From contig NZ_BAAAFN010000006.1 in NCBI RefSeq assembly GCF_039523555.1, forward strand, positions 430,996-494,995: 64,000 nt of DNA, given 5' to 3'. Below the pieces are notes generated by a model. It was not told the DNA's origin, did not search any database, and worked only from the letters and a program-made list of their open reading frames with translations. Shown here piece after piece: positions 1 through 7,767 of this stretch. Numbering within the stretch: position 1 is the first letter of the stretch; the number at the start of each line of letters is the position of its first letter. The translations under genes were made by a program, and so were the position numbers. The stretch is from Castellaniella daejeonensis (GTDB lineage: Bacteria > Pseudomonadota > Gammaproteobacteria > Burkholderiales > Burkholderiaceae_B).

Positions 1-164
1 AATTCGCGCAGCCGATCGCCGCATGCCGCTTCTACAACTGCACCCACCGCCACGAACCGGGCTGCGGCGTGCTGGCGGCGATCGAACGCGGCGAGGTGCG
101 CGCCGAGCGCCATGCGCTCTACATGCGCATCCTGGCCGAAAACGAGGCGGCGCGGCGGTACTGA
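1..164 (+). CDS. rsgA: Ribosome small-subunit-dependent GTPase A, C-terminal end (partial)
   Basis: Only the last 53 codons are present; the reading frame starts at base 3 and ends with TGA at 162-164. The peptide contains CRFYNCTHRHEPGCGV, which matches the C-terminal zinc-finger region (Cys, His, Cys) of RsgA/YjeQ, the circularly permuted GTPase that matures the 30S subunit. The family normally has about 300 residues, so most of the gene lies to the left of the window. It runs toward the ECF41 module and is convergent with the NUDIX gene beyond it. Identification rests on the C-terminal motif only. Confidence 0.85.
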   Translation, partial: FAQPIAACRFYNCTHRHEPGCGVLAAIERGEVRAERHALYMRILAENEAARRY

Positions 165-195
165 GCGCCCACGATCCTGGCCCCGGGGCCGGTAT

Positions 196-222
196 TGTCA
201 CAAAATGGGGGTCTCGACCGTC
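196..222 (+). promoter_or_regulatory. ECF41-type promoter of the sigma-factor gene
   Basis: TGTCACA (196-202), a 16-nt spacer, then CGTC (219-222). This agrees with the promoter described for ECF41 sigma factors (TGTCACA-N16-CGTC), so the sigma gene probably controls itself. The start codon at 234 lies only 11 nt after the -10 element, implying a leaderless or nearly leaderless mRNA. Confidence 0.8.
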
Positions 223-233
223 TGGATGCCGAC

Positions 234-1139
234 ATGAACGACGCGACCCTCACATTCAATCTCCACCGGCCCCGCCTTCAGGGCATCGCCTACCGCATGC
301 TCGGCTCCTGGGCCGAGGCCGAAGACGTCGTCCAGGACGCCTGGCTGAAATGGCATGCGGCAGACCAGGGTGCCCTGGCGAACATCGAGGCCTGGCTGGT
401 CTCCATCACCACCCGCCTGTCCATCGACCGGCTGCGGGCCGCCAAGGTCCGGCGCGAACACTACATCGGCGCCTGGCTGCCGGAACCCGATCTGGCCGAC
501 CTGACCGATCCGGCGCCCTCGCCCGAGCAGGCGCTGGAACGCTCGCACGACGTCTCCTATGCTCTGCTGGCCGTGCTGGAACGGCTCTCGCCCGAGGCTC
601 GCGCGGCCTTTCTGCTGCGGGACGTGTTCGACGAGGACTACGGCGAGATCGCCCGGGTGCTGGATCGCTCCGAAGCCTCGTGCCGGCAACTGGTGCACCG
701 CGCCCGCACCAGGCTCAGGGACGAACGCAAGCCGATGGCCGTGGCGCCGGAAACGCAGCGGGACCTGCTGCAGGCTTTCGCCCAGGCCGCTTCGAGCGGG
801 GATTTCACGGCGCTCAAGTCGGTTCTGGCGGCCGAGGCACAGCTGGTCGGCGACGGAGGCGGCAAGGTTCCCAGCTTTGGCGTGCCGCTGCGGGGCGGCC
901 AGCGCATCGCGCAGCTCTACCTGGCCACCTGCCTGCGTTTTCGCGGCCGCGTGCGCTGCGAGATCGCCCTGGCCGCGGGCCAATGGCGGTTGCTGCGCTT
1001 CATCGACGGCAAGCTGGAATCGGCGCAATACCTGGAGACCGATGGCACGCGCATCACCCGCATCCACGCACAGCGCAACCCCGACAAGCTGGCGCAACTG
1101 GCGCAAACGCTGGGCTGCGAACTGAGCGCGCTGGCCTGA
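234..1139 (+). CDS. ECF41-family RNA polymerase sigma factor (SigJ-like) with SnoaL-like C-terminal extension
   Basis: A 301-residue extracytoplasmic-function sigma factor. Region sigma2 covers about residues 10-75, the linker has the ECF41 signature WLPEP (81-85), and sigma4 spans about 110-163. A C-terminal SnoaL-like domain (about 172-280) carries DGGGK (207-211) and NPDKL (282-286), the hallmark motifs of ECF41. In this family the fused extension takes the place of a separate anti-sigma factor. ATG at 234 is chosen because it directly precedes the conserved HRPRLQGIAYRML start of sigma2; an in-frame TTG at 195 overlaps the promoter and is unlikely. The genes downstream (CMD protein, epimerase, oxidoreductase) are the expected partners of ECF41 factors. 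Confidence 0.93.
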   Translation: MNDATLTFNLHRPRLQGIAYRMLGSWAEAEDVVQDAWLKWHAADQGALANIEAWLVSITTRLSIDRLRAAKVRREHYIGAWLPEPDLADLTDPAPSPEQALERSHDVSYALLAVLERLSPEARAAFLLRDVFDEDYGEIARVLDRSEASCRQLVHRARTRLRDERKPMAVAPETQRDLLQAFAQAASSGDFTALKSVLAAEAQLVGDGGGKVPSFGVPLRGGQRIAQLYLATCLRFRGRVRCEIALAAGQWRLLRFIDGKLESAQYLETDGTRITRIHAQRNPDKLAQLAQTLGCELSALA

Positions 1140-1170
1140 GCCAACTTTTTTGCAGTTTTTTTCGCCGGGC

Positions 1171-1197
1171 CGTCACAAGGCGGCCCGGCCGTTCGTC
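1171..1197 (+). promoter_or_regulatory. Second ECF41-type promoter, upstream of the CMD operon
   Basis: CGTCACA (1171-1177), a 16-nt spacer, then CGTC (1194-1197). It differs from the promoter at 196-222 only in the first base of the -35 element and has the same spacer length. It lies 43 nt before the start codon of the CMD gene, marking that gene and its followers as the target operon of the sigma factor. Confidence 0.75.
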
Positions 1198-1239
1198 TTG
1201 AGTGTGAACCCTTCAAAAACTTTCACTCGAGGTGATCTC

Positions 1240-1698
1240 ATGTCGCATCCCCGCCTGAACTGGACCAGCATCGCGCCCAAGACCTACAGGGCCATGATCG
1301 GTGTCAACGCCACGCTTGCCGAATCCACGCTGGGCCCGATCCTGTCGGACCTGGTCCAGACCCGTGTCTCGCAGATCAATGGCTGCGCCTTCTGCCTGGA
1401 CATGCACGCCCGCGACCTGCGCAAGCACGGCGAGAGCTGGCAGCGCATCAACAGCCTCTCGACCTGGCGCGAGACCGACCTGTACAGCGCCCGCGAACAG
1501 GCAGCGCTGAACTGGGCCGAAACCATGACCCGCCTGGCCGACCGGCATAGCGACAGGGATGCCGATTTCGCCGCGCTCCAGGCCGAATTCAGCGAGCAGG
1601 AAATCATCGAACTCTGCTGGACGATCGCCGCGATCAACTCCTGGAACCGGATGGCCATCGGCATGCGCGCGCCCATCTCCGCGGAACCGATCGCCTGA
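1240..1698 (+). CDS. Carboxymuconolactone decarboxylase / AhpD-like family protein
   Basis: A 152-residue CMD-fold protein. Cys49 and Cys52 with His56 (CAFCLDMH) form the AhpD-type redox-active C-x2-C-x3-H site, suggesting alkylhydroperoxidase-like thiol chemistry rather than a true decarboxylase. It is cytosolic, with no signal peptide. The ATG at 1240 has a good ribosome site (GAGGTGAT). It is the first gene after the second ECF41 promoter and probably starts an operon with the next three genes. CMD proteins are the most common targets of ECF41 factors. The substrate is unknown. Confidence 0.9.
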   Translation: MSHPRLNWTSIAPKTYRAMIGVNATLAESTLGPILSDLVQTRVSQINGCAFCLDMHARDLRKHGESWQRINSLSTWRETDLYSAREQAALNWAETMTRLADRHSDRDADFAALQAEFSEQEIIELCWTIAAINSWNRMAIGMRAPISAEPIA

Positions 1699-1762
1699 TC
1701 GCACCCTCCCCTTTCATTTTCCGGGGAACAGGCGTTTCCCGGACCCATTCAAGGATTTCCTG

Positions 1763-2518
1763 ATGAAGATCGTCATTATCGGCGGCACCGGCCTCATCGG
1801 CCGCAAACTCTCGGCGCGGCTCGAGCAGGCGGGTCATGCCGTGCTGGCCGCCTCTCCCTCGACCGGCGTGAACTCGGTGACGGGCGAAGGCCTGGACCGC
1901 GCGCTGGAAGGCGCCGAGGTGCTGATCGACGTCACCAACGCGCCTTCGTTCGAGGATGCTGCCGTGATGTCGTTCTTCCGCGCCTCCACCGCCAACCTGC
2001 TGCGCGCCGCCAGCGAGGCCGGCGTCCGTCATTACATTGCACTGTCGGTCGTGGGCCTGGAGCGCCTGCCCGGCAGCGGCTACTTCCGCGCGAAGATCGC
2101 CCAGGAAGCCCTGATCACGCACAGCGGAATCCCCTGCACGATCGTCCGGGCGACGCAGTTCTTCGAGTTCCTGGGCGCCATTGCCCAATCCTTCACGCAG
2201 GACGGGATCATCCACGCTCCCAGCGCACTGCTGCAACCCATGGCTGCGGATGACGTTGCCGCGGCACTTGCCCGGGTCGCGTCCGAACCGCCCCTGAACG
2301 GCATGCGCGAAGTCGCCGGCCCCGCACCGTTCCCCCTGGGCGATCTCTTGAAGAAGGTGCTGCCGGCACAGACCGCGACGCAGATCGTCCGGGATGACGA
2401 GGCCCGGTATTTCGGCGACCGGATCGATGACGCATCCCTGATGCCCGGCGCCCAGGCTCGGCTCGGCACCCTTTCCCTGGAAGCCTGGCTGGCTGCCCAG
2501 GCCGGCACAGGCCGCTGA
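1763..2518 (+). CDS. NAD(P)-binding atypical SDR / NmrA-like protein
   Basis: A 251-residue Rossmann-fold protein with the dinucleotide-binding motif GGTGLIG at residues 7-13. It resembles NmrA-like/NAD-dependent epimerase proteins (extended SDR without the classical active-site set), which sense or use NAD(P)H. It begins 64 nt after the CMD gene and its TGA overlaps the ATG of the next gene (TGATG), so the two are translationally coupled. ECF41 modules often contain such an epimerase. The reaction cannot be assigned from sequence. Confidence 0.85.
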   Translation: MKIVIIGGTGLIGRKLSARLEQAGHAVLAASPSTGVNSVTGEGLDRALEGAEVLIDVTNAPSFEDAAVMSFFRASTANLLRAASEAGVRHYIALSVVGLERLPGSGYFRAKIAQEALITHSGIPCTIVRATQFFEFLGAIAQSFTQDGIIHAPSALLQPMAADDVAAALARVASEPPLNGMREVAGPAPFPLGDLLKKVLPAQTATQIVRDDEARYFGDRIDDASLMPGAQARLGTLSLEAWLAAQAGTGR

Positions 2519-3282
2519 TGGAGCCCACCATGCAGGTATCCGCACCCCGGATCGCACTCATCACGGGCGGTGGAGCAGGCATCGGCCTGGCCGCCGCCAA
2601 GGCCTTCGCCGCTTCAGGCACCCGCGCCGTGATCACCGGCAGGAACGAGGCTCGCCTGGCAGCGGCTGCCCGGCAGACACCCGGCATCGACTATATCGTC
2701 GCGGACGCATCCAGCGAAACGGATGCGCAACGCGCCGTCGCCACCACCATCCAGCGCTGGGGAAGGCTGGATGTTCTGGTCAATAACGCGGGCGACGGTG
2801 CCATCCTGCCGCTTGCCCAGGCCGAGGCCGACCGCATCGCCTCGATCTTCGCCACCAATGTCATCGGCCCTTCGCTGCTGGCGCGCGCCGCCCTGCCCCA
2901 TCTGAAGGCATCGGGCGGTTCCATCATCAATGTGTCGAGCACCTTCGGTCACAAGGCGGCCCCCGGACTCTCGCACTATGCCGCCAGCAAGGCGGCCCTG
3001 GAGCACATGACCCGCTGCTGGGCACTGGAATTCGCGGCGGACGGCATCCGCGTCAACGCGGTGGCCGCCGGGCCGACCGAAACCCGATTCCTGGAAGAGC
3101 GCATGCGTTTGTCTCCCGAGCAGGTCGAGGCCGTGAAGGCCGACGAACGCGCCCGCATCCCCATGGGCCGGCGTGGCAATCCAGAGGACGTTGCACCCTG
3201 GATCGTTTCGCTGGCCGCACCCGGCGCGGCCTGGATCACCGGCCAGGTCCTGCGCGTCGACGGCGGCCTGGTCATCACCTGA
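2518..3282 (+). CDS. Classical short-chain dehydrogenase/reductase
   Basis: A 254-residue SDR oxidoreductase with the cofactor motif TGGGAGIG (16-23), NNAG (89-92) and catalytic Ser140, Tyr154 and Lys158 (YAASK). The C-terminal sequence WITGQVLRVDGG is typical of the family. The start overlaps the preceding stop codon; a second in-frame ATG at 2530 is an alternative. It is the oxidoreductase of the ECF41 operon. Its substrate is unknown, but a role in repair or detoxification of oxidised small molecules would suit the AhpD-like neighbour (inference). Confidence 0.88.
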   Translation: MEPTMQVSAPRIALITGGGAGIGLAAAKAFAASGTRAVITGRNEARLAAAARQTPGIDYIVADASSETDAQRAVATTIQRWGRLDVLVNNAGDGAILPLAQAEADRIASIFATNVIGPSLLARAALPHLKASGGSIINVSSTFGHKAAPGLSHYAASKAALEHMTRCWALEFAADGIRVNAVAAGPTETRFLEERMRLSPEQVEAVKADERARIPMGRRGNPEDVAPWIVSLAAPGAAWITGQVLRVDGGLVIT

Positions 3283-3322
3283 GGCCGCACACCGCCCCAC
3301 CCCCTCATCAAGGAACACTGCC

Positions 3323-3727
3323 ATGTCCCATCCAAGAATGCTCGCAGCGCTGCTTTGCCTGGCCTGCACCACTGCCGTGGCTGCACCGCCGTCCGCCCCC
3401 GCCCCCATCGTCACCGAGGTCCTGCGCCAGGACCTGCCCGACATGCCGGGCAAGGAAGCGCTGATGCTGCTCGTGGAATATCCGCCCGGCGGCGTCGATC
3501 CGGTCCACAGGCACGATGCCCACGGCCTGATCTACGTCCTGGAAGGAAAAGTGGTCATGGGCGTGCAAGGCGGCCGGGAGACGACCCTGGGCCCCGGACA
3601 GGCCTTTCACGAAGGTCCGGAAGACGTCCACACCGTCGGCCGCAATGCCAGCGCCACGGAACCGGCACGGTTCCTTGCGGTGCTGATCAAGGACGAAGGC
3701 AAGCCCGCCGTCCTGCCGGCCCACTAG
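3323..3727 (+). CDS. Exported cupin-domain protein
   Basis: A 134-residue protein with an N-terminal signal peptide (hydrophobic residues about 6-20, likely cleaved near AVAA) followed by one cupin domain. The first cupin motif (HRHDAHGLIYVLEGKV) carries His, His and Glu metal ligands, and the second motif contains GPEDVH. The ribosome site AAGGAA precedes the ATG at 3323. The gene follows the SDR gene by 40 nt on the same strand and is probably the last gene of the ECF41-controlled operon. The function of this periplasmic cupin is not known. Confidence 0.82.
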   Translation: MSHPRMLAALLCLACTTAVAAPPSAPAPIVTEVLRQDLPDMPGKEALMLLVEYPPGGVDPVHRHDAHGLIYVLEGKVVMGVQGGRETTLGPGQAFHEGPEDVHTVGRNASATEPARFLAVLIKDEGKPAVLPAH

Positions 3728-3784
3728 GCAGGGCCTGCGCAAACTCCGGGTGGGGCCGCCGGGCCGTGGTGCCCGTCGCGGCCT

Positions 3785-4603
3785 TCAGCGCCGCCCGGAT
3801 CCGGCGGGCGGGCGGCCGGACCCGATGCCGGAACCAGGCCCCGGGGGCAAACCGCCTTCGGCTGGTTTGCCGGCGTCAGCAATCAGGATGCCCTGCGAGG
3901 CCGACAGGAAGCGATAGAAATTGCGAATCAGGACTGCCGTAGCGCCCCAGATGAAATGGGATTCCCAGCGGATCGAGAAATAGCACCTGCCATGCCCCAG
4001 GGCCGTTTCCAGCCGGTGCAGCACATGCCGGCCCGGATCCATCAGGATCTCCAGGGGCACCTCGAACACCTCGGCCACCTCGGATTCATCGGGCCGGACA
4101 TGAAAACCAGGCAACAGTTCGCCGATCACGGGCGTCATCAGGAACTGCGTCGTGGTCAGCAATGTCGGCTGCGTGCCGATCACGTGGACGAAGCGCCGGT
4201 CGACACCGATTTCTTCCCGGGTCTCGCGCAGGGCCGCTGCGATCGGGTCGCGGTCGGAGGATTCGATGCGGCCACCCGGAAAACTGACCTGGCCCGCATG
4301 ATGATGCAGGTGCGCGGCACGCCGCGTGAACAACACGTGCAGGCCGGCTTCGCGCTGGACCAGCGGCATCAGGACCGCCGCCTGGCGAGCCTGGACATGC
4401 AGAGCCCCGCCAGGATCGAAAGCCTGCGCGAACAGAGGTTCGACCCGCCAGTCGACCGGACGCTGGAACGCCCGGCGAATGTAGTCCAGCTGCAGGCACT
4501 CCGAAGGCAACACCGGCAGCGGAGCGCTGGGCAGGACGGGCTGGACCTGAGGGTCGAAGCTGGTGGCGCGATCCCCATCCGAGCCCGGCAACCGATACGA
4601 CAT
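3785..4603 (-). CDS. NUDIX hydrolase, CoA pyrophosphatase (NudL/YeaB) type
   Basis: A 272-residue protein whose central NUDIX domain carries the NUDIX box from GGRIE (110-114) to RETREEIG (126-133). Directly before it is GQVSFPGG, the UPF0035 signature of CoA/acyl-CoA pyrophosphatases. It probably hydrolyses CoA to phosphopantetheine and 3',5'-ADP. The ATG at 4603 is preferred to a GTG nine codons upstream. The N-terminus and the Gly/Pro-rich C-terminal tail (last 30 residues) look poorly ordered. It lies downstream of rplS but behind that gene's terminator. Confidence 0.88.
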   Translation of the reverse strand: MSYRLPGSDGDRATSFDPQVQPVLPSAPLPVLPSECLQLDYIRRAFQRPVDWRVEPLFAQAFDPGGALHVQARQAAVLMPLVQREAGLHVLFTRRAAHLHHHAGQVSFPGGRIESSDRDPIAAALRETREEIGVDRRFVHVIGTQPTLLTTTQFLMTPVIGELLPGFHVRPDESEVAEVFEVPLEILMDPGRHVLHRLETALGHGRCYFSIRWESHFIWGATAVLIRNFYRFLSASQGILIADAGKPAEGGLPPGPGSGIGSGRPPAGSGRR

Positions 4604-4796
4604 GAAACCCCGATGATGAAATTCCGGCACGGTTCAATTGTGCCGGAAAACCAGCCCCCGCGCCGCGCCTTTGGCTTGCGCGCAAACGCAAGCCTGCATG
4701 CTGCCTGGCCCGGTCACGGCATGGTTCATGGTTACGATCCCATGTGCTGACCGGTCGTCCGGGGCCGCTTTTTACCTTGGGGGGCAGTCCGACGGC

Positions 4797-4828
4797 AAAA
4801 AAACAAGGCACCCGGAACGGGTGCCTTG
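4797..4828 (-). terminator. Rho-independent terminator of rplS
   Basis: A perfect 11-bp stem (4804-4814 with 4818-4828) with a GAA loop, followed on the minus strand by seven U (4803-4797). It lies 22 nt past the rplS stop codon. Confidence 0.93.
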
Positions 4829-4849
4829 GATTGATCCGCGATGCCGCGA

Positions 4850-5221
4850 TCAGACGGCCTTGCGAACCAGCTTTTCCTTGATGCGAGCGGCTTTGCCCGT
4901 CAGGTTGCGCAGATAATACAGTTTAGCACGGCGGACGTCGCCACGGCGCTTGACTTCGATCGAGGCGATCTGCGGCGAATACAGCTGGAAAGTACGCTCG
5001 ACGGCTTCGCCCGACGAGATCTTGCGCACGGTGAAAGCGGAATTCAGGCCACGGTTGCGGCGGGCGATGACCACGCCTTCGTAGGCCTGGGCGCGCTTGC
5101 GCGAGCCTTCGACCACGTTGACATTCACGATGACCGTATCGCCAGGGGCGAATTCGGGGATGGTGCGGCCTTCGGTGAGGCGCGCGATTTCTTCTTTTTC
5201 GAGGGTTTCGATCAGGTTCAA
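4850..5221 (-). CDS. rplS: 50S ribosomal protein L19
   Basis: A 123-residue bL19 protein, matching the family in length and sequence from NLIETLEKEEIAR to the C-terminal KLVRKAV; it lies at the 30S-50S interface. The only in-frame start agreeing with the family is a TTG at 5221, supported by GGAG six bases upstream. In most bacteria rplS ends the rpsP-rimM-trmD-rplS operon. Here the upstream neighbour is the SOS-controlled small gene, with no trmD, so either rplS has its own promoter in 5222-5300 or it is read from further up. Confidence 0.96.
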   Translation of the reverse strand: MNLIETLEKEEIARLTEGRTIPEFAPGDTVIVNVNVVEGSRKRAQAYEGVVIARRNRGLNSAFTVRKISSGEAVERTFQLYSPQIASIEVKRRGDVRRAKLYYLRNLTGKAARIKEKLVRKAV

Positions 5222-5300
5222 GATAGGCTCCAGGGCATCATGGATACCGGGCGTTGAAGTATGGGAATACCGGGCCAGAGGATGCAAACACGGGATTATA

Positions 5301-5642
5301 TCAGAACCCGGCTGCCGCACCCAGCCACATCATGCCCGGGATCATGGCCGCCCAGGTCAGTACCATGAGGACGTCGCCCGCCAGGGCCGCCATGCGGCGC
5401 CAGCCGATCCGCAGGCCCGCACGCGGCCGATGCACCCGGGCTGCCTGGCGAACCGGGGCGGAACCGCCCCACCGGCCGGCGCGCCCGGCGGGCCGGCCGC
5501 CCCACGACCCGCCCGCGACCCAGGGCCCCTGCAGCACACCCCGGGCATTCGCGCGCACGGAGCCCCGCCGCGCCGCGCCACGCCCGGAAACACCCGCGCC
5601 AGCCCATGCCCAAGTTCCATTCCAAGCCATCGATCCAGCCAT
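5301..5642 (-). CDS. SOS-controlled small protein with C-terminal membrane segment (unknown function)
   Basis: A 113-residue protein I do not recognise. Residues 1-80 are rich in Gly, Arg and Trp; the C-terminal stretch GDVLMVLTWAAMIPGMMWLG is a clear membrane segment. The ATG at 5642 has a strong ribosome site (GGGAG, seven bases upstream), and the 3' half shows the expected G/C third-position bias. The promoter upstream has two LexA boxes. Small SOS-induced membrane proteins in other bacteria (for example SidA of Caulobacter) block cell division; a similar role is possible but unproven. The low-complexity N-terminal half leaves some doubt about the exact reading frame. Confidence 0.55.
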   Translation of the reverse strand: MAGSMAWNGTWAWAGAGVSGRGAARRGSVRANARGVLQGPWVAGGSWGGRPAGRAGRWGGSAPVRQAARVHRPRAGLRIGWRRMAALAGDVLMVLTWAAMIPGMMWLGAAAGF

Positions 5643-5683
5643 GTCGAATCTCCCAGGTGCGCCCGGCGCGAGAACCGCCGGAT

Positions 5684-5727
5684 CTGTTGTTTTATACAGT
5701 AGTCATGGATACTGTACAAAGAAACAG
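5684..5727 (-). promoter_or_regulatory. LexA-controlled promoter with two SOS boxes
   Basis: Two sites of the form CTGT-N8-ACAG lie at 5684-5699 and 5712-5727. On the minus strand they overlay a sigma70 promoter, TTGTAC (5719-5714), 17-nt spacer, TATAAA (5696-5691). One box covers the -10 and the other the -35. The start site would be about 40 nt before the ATG at 5642. The arrangement predicts tight LexA repression. Confidence 0.82.
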
Positions 5728-5828
5728 TGATCGGCGCAAGTGGGGATCGATCCGGACGAAACCGGCCGGCCGGCCCGCGGGCGGCACAGCAAACGGCGTA
5801 CAGTATGTTTTTCGCTGGAGAACACACC

Positions 5829-6464
5829 ATGCCGCGTGCCTTTCTCGACCACATCGCAGTCACTGCTTTCTCGCTGGAAGCAGGCGCCGCATTCGTTTCG
5901 GACACGCTCGGTGTCGCACCGCAGCCCGGCGGCGAACATCCGCGCATGGCGACCCACAACCGGTTGCTGCGTCTCGGCGATACCCTGTACCTGGAGGTGA
6001 TCTCCCCGAACCCGGCAGCCCCGGCCCCCGGCCGCCCCCGCTGGTTCGGCCTCGACGGGCTCGGCCCGCAATCGCCCCCTTCGCTCGCCACCTGGGTCGT
6101 GCGCAGCACCGACATCCGGGCCTCGGCAGCGGCGTCCTCGGAACCCCTGGGCCCCATCGAATCCATGAGCCGCGGCGCGCTCGACTGGCTCATCACCATC
6201 CCCGCCGACGGCTCCATACCGCTTCAGGGTGCCGCGCCCGCCCTCATCGAATGGCAGGCCGCGGAGCATCCGGCCTCACGCATGGAAGACAAGGGATGCG
6301 CCCTGGTCCGGCTCGAGATCTTTCATCCGGATCCGGAACGGGCTTCCCGCCTGCTGTCATCGCTGGAACTGGAAGCCCCCGTTTTCGTGCATCCGGCCGG
6401 ACCTGGCGGTCCGGCACGGCTGGTGGCGCACATCGACACACCGCACGGAATCCGGGTGCTGTAG
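5829..6464 (+). CDS. VOC-family (glyoxalase-like) protein
   Basis: A 211-residue protein beginning LDHIAVTAFSLEAG, typical of a vicinal-oxygen-chelate/Glyoxalase-like domain, with the metal-binding His near the N-terminus and a later LYLEVISPNP strand. The ATG at 5829 has GGAGA upstream; longer in-frame starts at 5727 lack one. The gene is divergent from the LexA-controlled gene, and the LexA boxes lie about 100 bp upstream but point the other way. It converges on argE with a 9-bp gap. Enzymatic activity is unknown. Confidence 0.75.
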   Translation: MPRAFLDHIAVTAFSLEAGAAFVSDTLGVAPQPGGEHPRMATHNRLLRLGDTLYLEVISPNPAAPAPGRPRWFGLDGLGPQSPPSLATWVVRSTDIRASAAASSEPLGPIESMSRGALDWLITIPADGSIPLQGAAPALIEWQAAEHPASRMEDKGCALVRLEIFHPDPERASRLLSSLELEAPVFVHPAGPGGPARLVAHIDTPHGIRVL

Positions 6465-6473
6465 GGCCCGCAA

Positions 6474-7652
6474 TCAGTCCGTCAGCGAACCCGCCAGCCG
6501 GCGAAGGAAATCCTCGCAGGCGTCCAGCTGGGCGATTTCGACGAACTCGTCGGCCCGGTGCGCCTGCTCGATGTGCCCCGGACCGCAGATCACCGCCGGA
6601 ATGCCGGCGTTCTGGAACAAACCGCCTTCGGTACCGTAGCTCACCTTGGATGTCCCGTCATCGCCGGTCAGGGCGCGCACCAGCCGGGTGATGGCATCGC
6701 GTTCGGACGCCTCCAGCGCGGGAACCATTGCCGGCATGGCTTCGATCTCGATGCGTGCGGCGTCGTGCTCGCGGCGCATCCGGGGCAGCAGTTCGGACTG
6801 GATGTATGCCTCGATCCTGCCCTGAATGCCGTCCGGCGACATGCCGGGCAAGTTGCGGAATTCGTAGATGAACTCGCAGAGCTCCGGGATGGTATTGACC
6901 GCGATGCCACCGGAAATCAGATTGGTGCCCATCGTGGTGAACGGGACGTCGAAGCAATCGTCGTAGGGGCCCCGGGACCTGTATTCATCCGCCAGGTCCC
7001 GCACGCGGCAGATCAGGTGGGCTGCATATTCGATGGCATTGCAGCCGCGCGGAGTCAGCGAGGAATGCGCCGCCTTGCCGTGCACCCGGCAGCGGTACAG
7101 GTTCATGCCCTTGTGCGCCACCACCACCCGCATCCCGGTCGGCTCGCCCACGACGCAACCCTCGGCGCGCACGCCGCGCCGCGCAAGCGCCTCCAGCATC
7201 ACGGGCGCTCCCAGGCAGCCTACCTCTTCATCATACGAAAAGGCCAGATGCAGGGGCTTGGTGCGCTTCAGGGCCAGGAACTCGGGCACGAGCGCCAGCG
7301 CGACCGCGATGTAGCCTTTCATGTCCGCCGTGCCCCGGCCATACAGCCGGCCGTCCCGTTCGGTGAGAGAAAAAGGATCGGAACTCCAGTCCTGCCCATC
7401 CACCGGCACGACATCGGTATGACCGGACAGGACGATCCCGCCCTGCGTGGCGCCGTCGCACGCGGGCAGCGTGGCGAACAGATTGGCCTTTCCGCCTTCC
7501 GGGGCATAGGTCAGTTCGGACTGGATCCCCTGCGAGGCCAATGCATCGCGGATCGCCTCGATCATCGCAAGGTTGGAATTCCGGCTGGTCGTATCGAAGG
7601 CCACCAGCCGCTGCAGCCATTCACGCGCATTCATGCTCTTCATGGATAACAT
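6474..7652 (-). CDS. argE: Acetylornithine deacetylase (ArgE, M20 family)
   Basis: A 392-residue zinc hydrolase of the M20 family that removes acetate from N-acetylornithine in arginine synthesis. The conserved first motif SGHTDVVPVDG (His78, Asp80), Asp110 in RGTADMKGY and the Glu pair in SYDEEVGC (142-143) are metal-binding and catalytic positions. The closest fit is the proteobacterial ArgE type that starts LVAFDTTSRNSN. Three nearby ATGs (7652, 7643, 7634) are possible starts and none has a strong ribosome site; the longest is given. Confidence 0.9.
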   Translation of the reverse strand: MLSMKSMNAREWLQRLVAFDTTSRNSNLAMIEAIRDALASQGIQSELTYAPEGGKANLFATLPACDGATQGGIVLSGHTDVVPVDGQDWSSDPFSLTERDGRLYGRGTADMKGYIAVALALVPEFLALKRTKPLHLAFSYDEEVGCLGAPVMLEALARRGVRAEGCVVGEPTGMRVVVAHKGMNLYRCRVHGKAAHSSLTPRGCNAIEYAAHLICRVRDLADEYRSRGPYDDCFDVPFTTMGTNLISGGIAVNTIPELCEFIYEFRNLPGMSPDGIQGRIEAYIQSELLPRMRREHDAARIEIEAMPAMVPALEASERDAITRLVRALTGDDGTSKVSYGTEGGLFQNAGIPAVICGPGHIEQAHRADEFVEIAQLDACEDFLRRLAGSLTD

Positions 7653-7674
7653 GGTAATCCGCCCCGACGAAATG

Positions 7675-7714
7675 AAGAAAACCCCGATGCGGGCGAAAGC
7701 CCGGCCATCGGGGT
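7675..7714 (-). terminator. Rho-independent terminator of the peroxiredoxin gene
   Basis: A 9-bp stem (7681-7689 with 7706-7714) containing an inner GGGC/GCCC stem, followed on the minus strand by a U-rich tail. It lies between the peroxiredoxin stop and the argE start, so argE should have its own promoter or rely on read-through. Confidence 0.8.
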
Positions 7715-7767
7715 CCGGCCGGTCCGCCACGGCGGTACCGGCATGCCCTGGATCCGATCCGCGAGGA

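Noticed and set aside
5829..6464. SOS control of the VOC gene
   Set aside because: The LexA boxes overlay a promoter directed to the minus strand and lie about 100 bp away; no promoter toward the VOC gene overlaps them.
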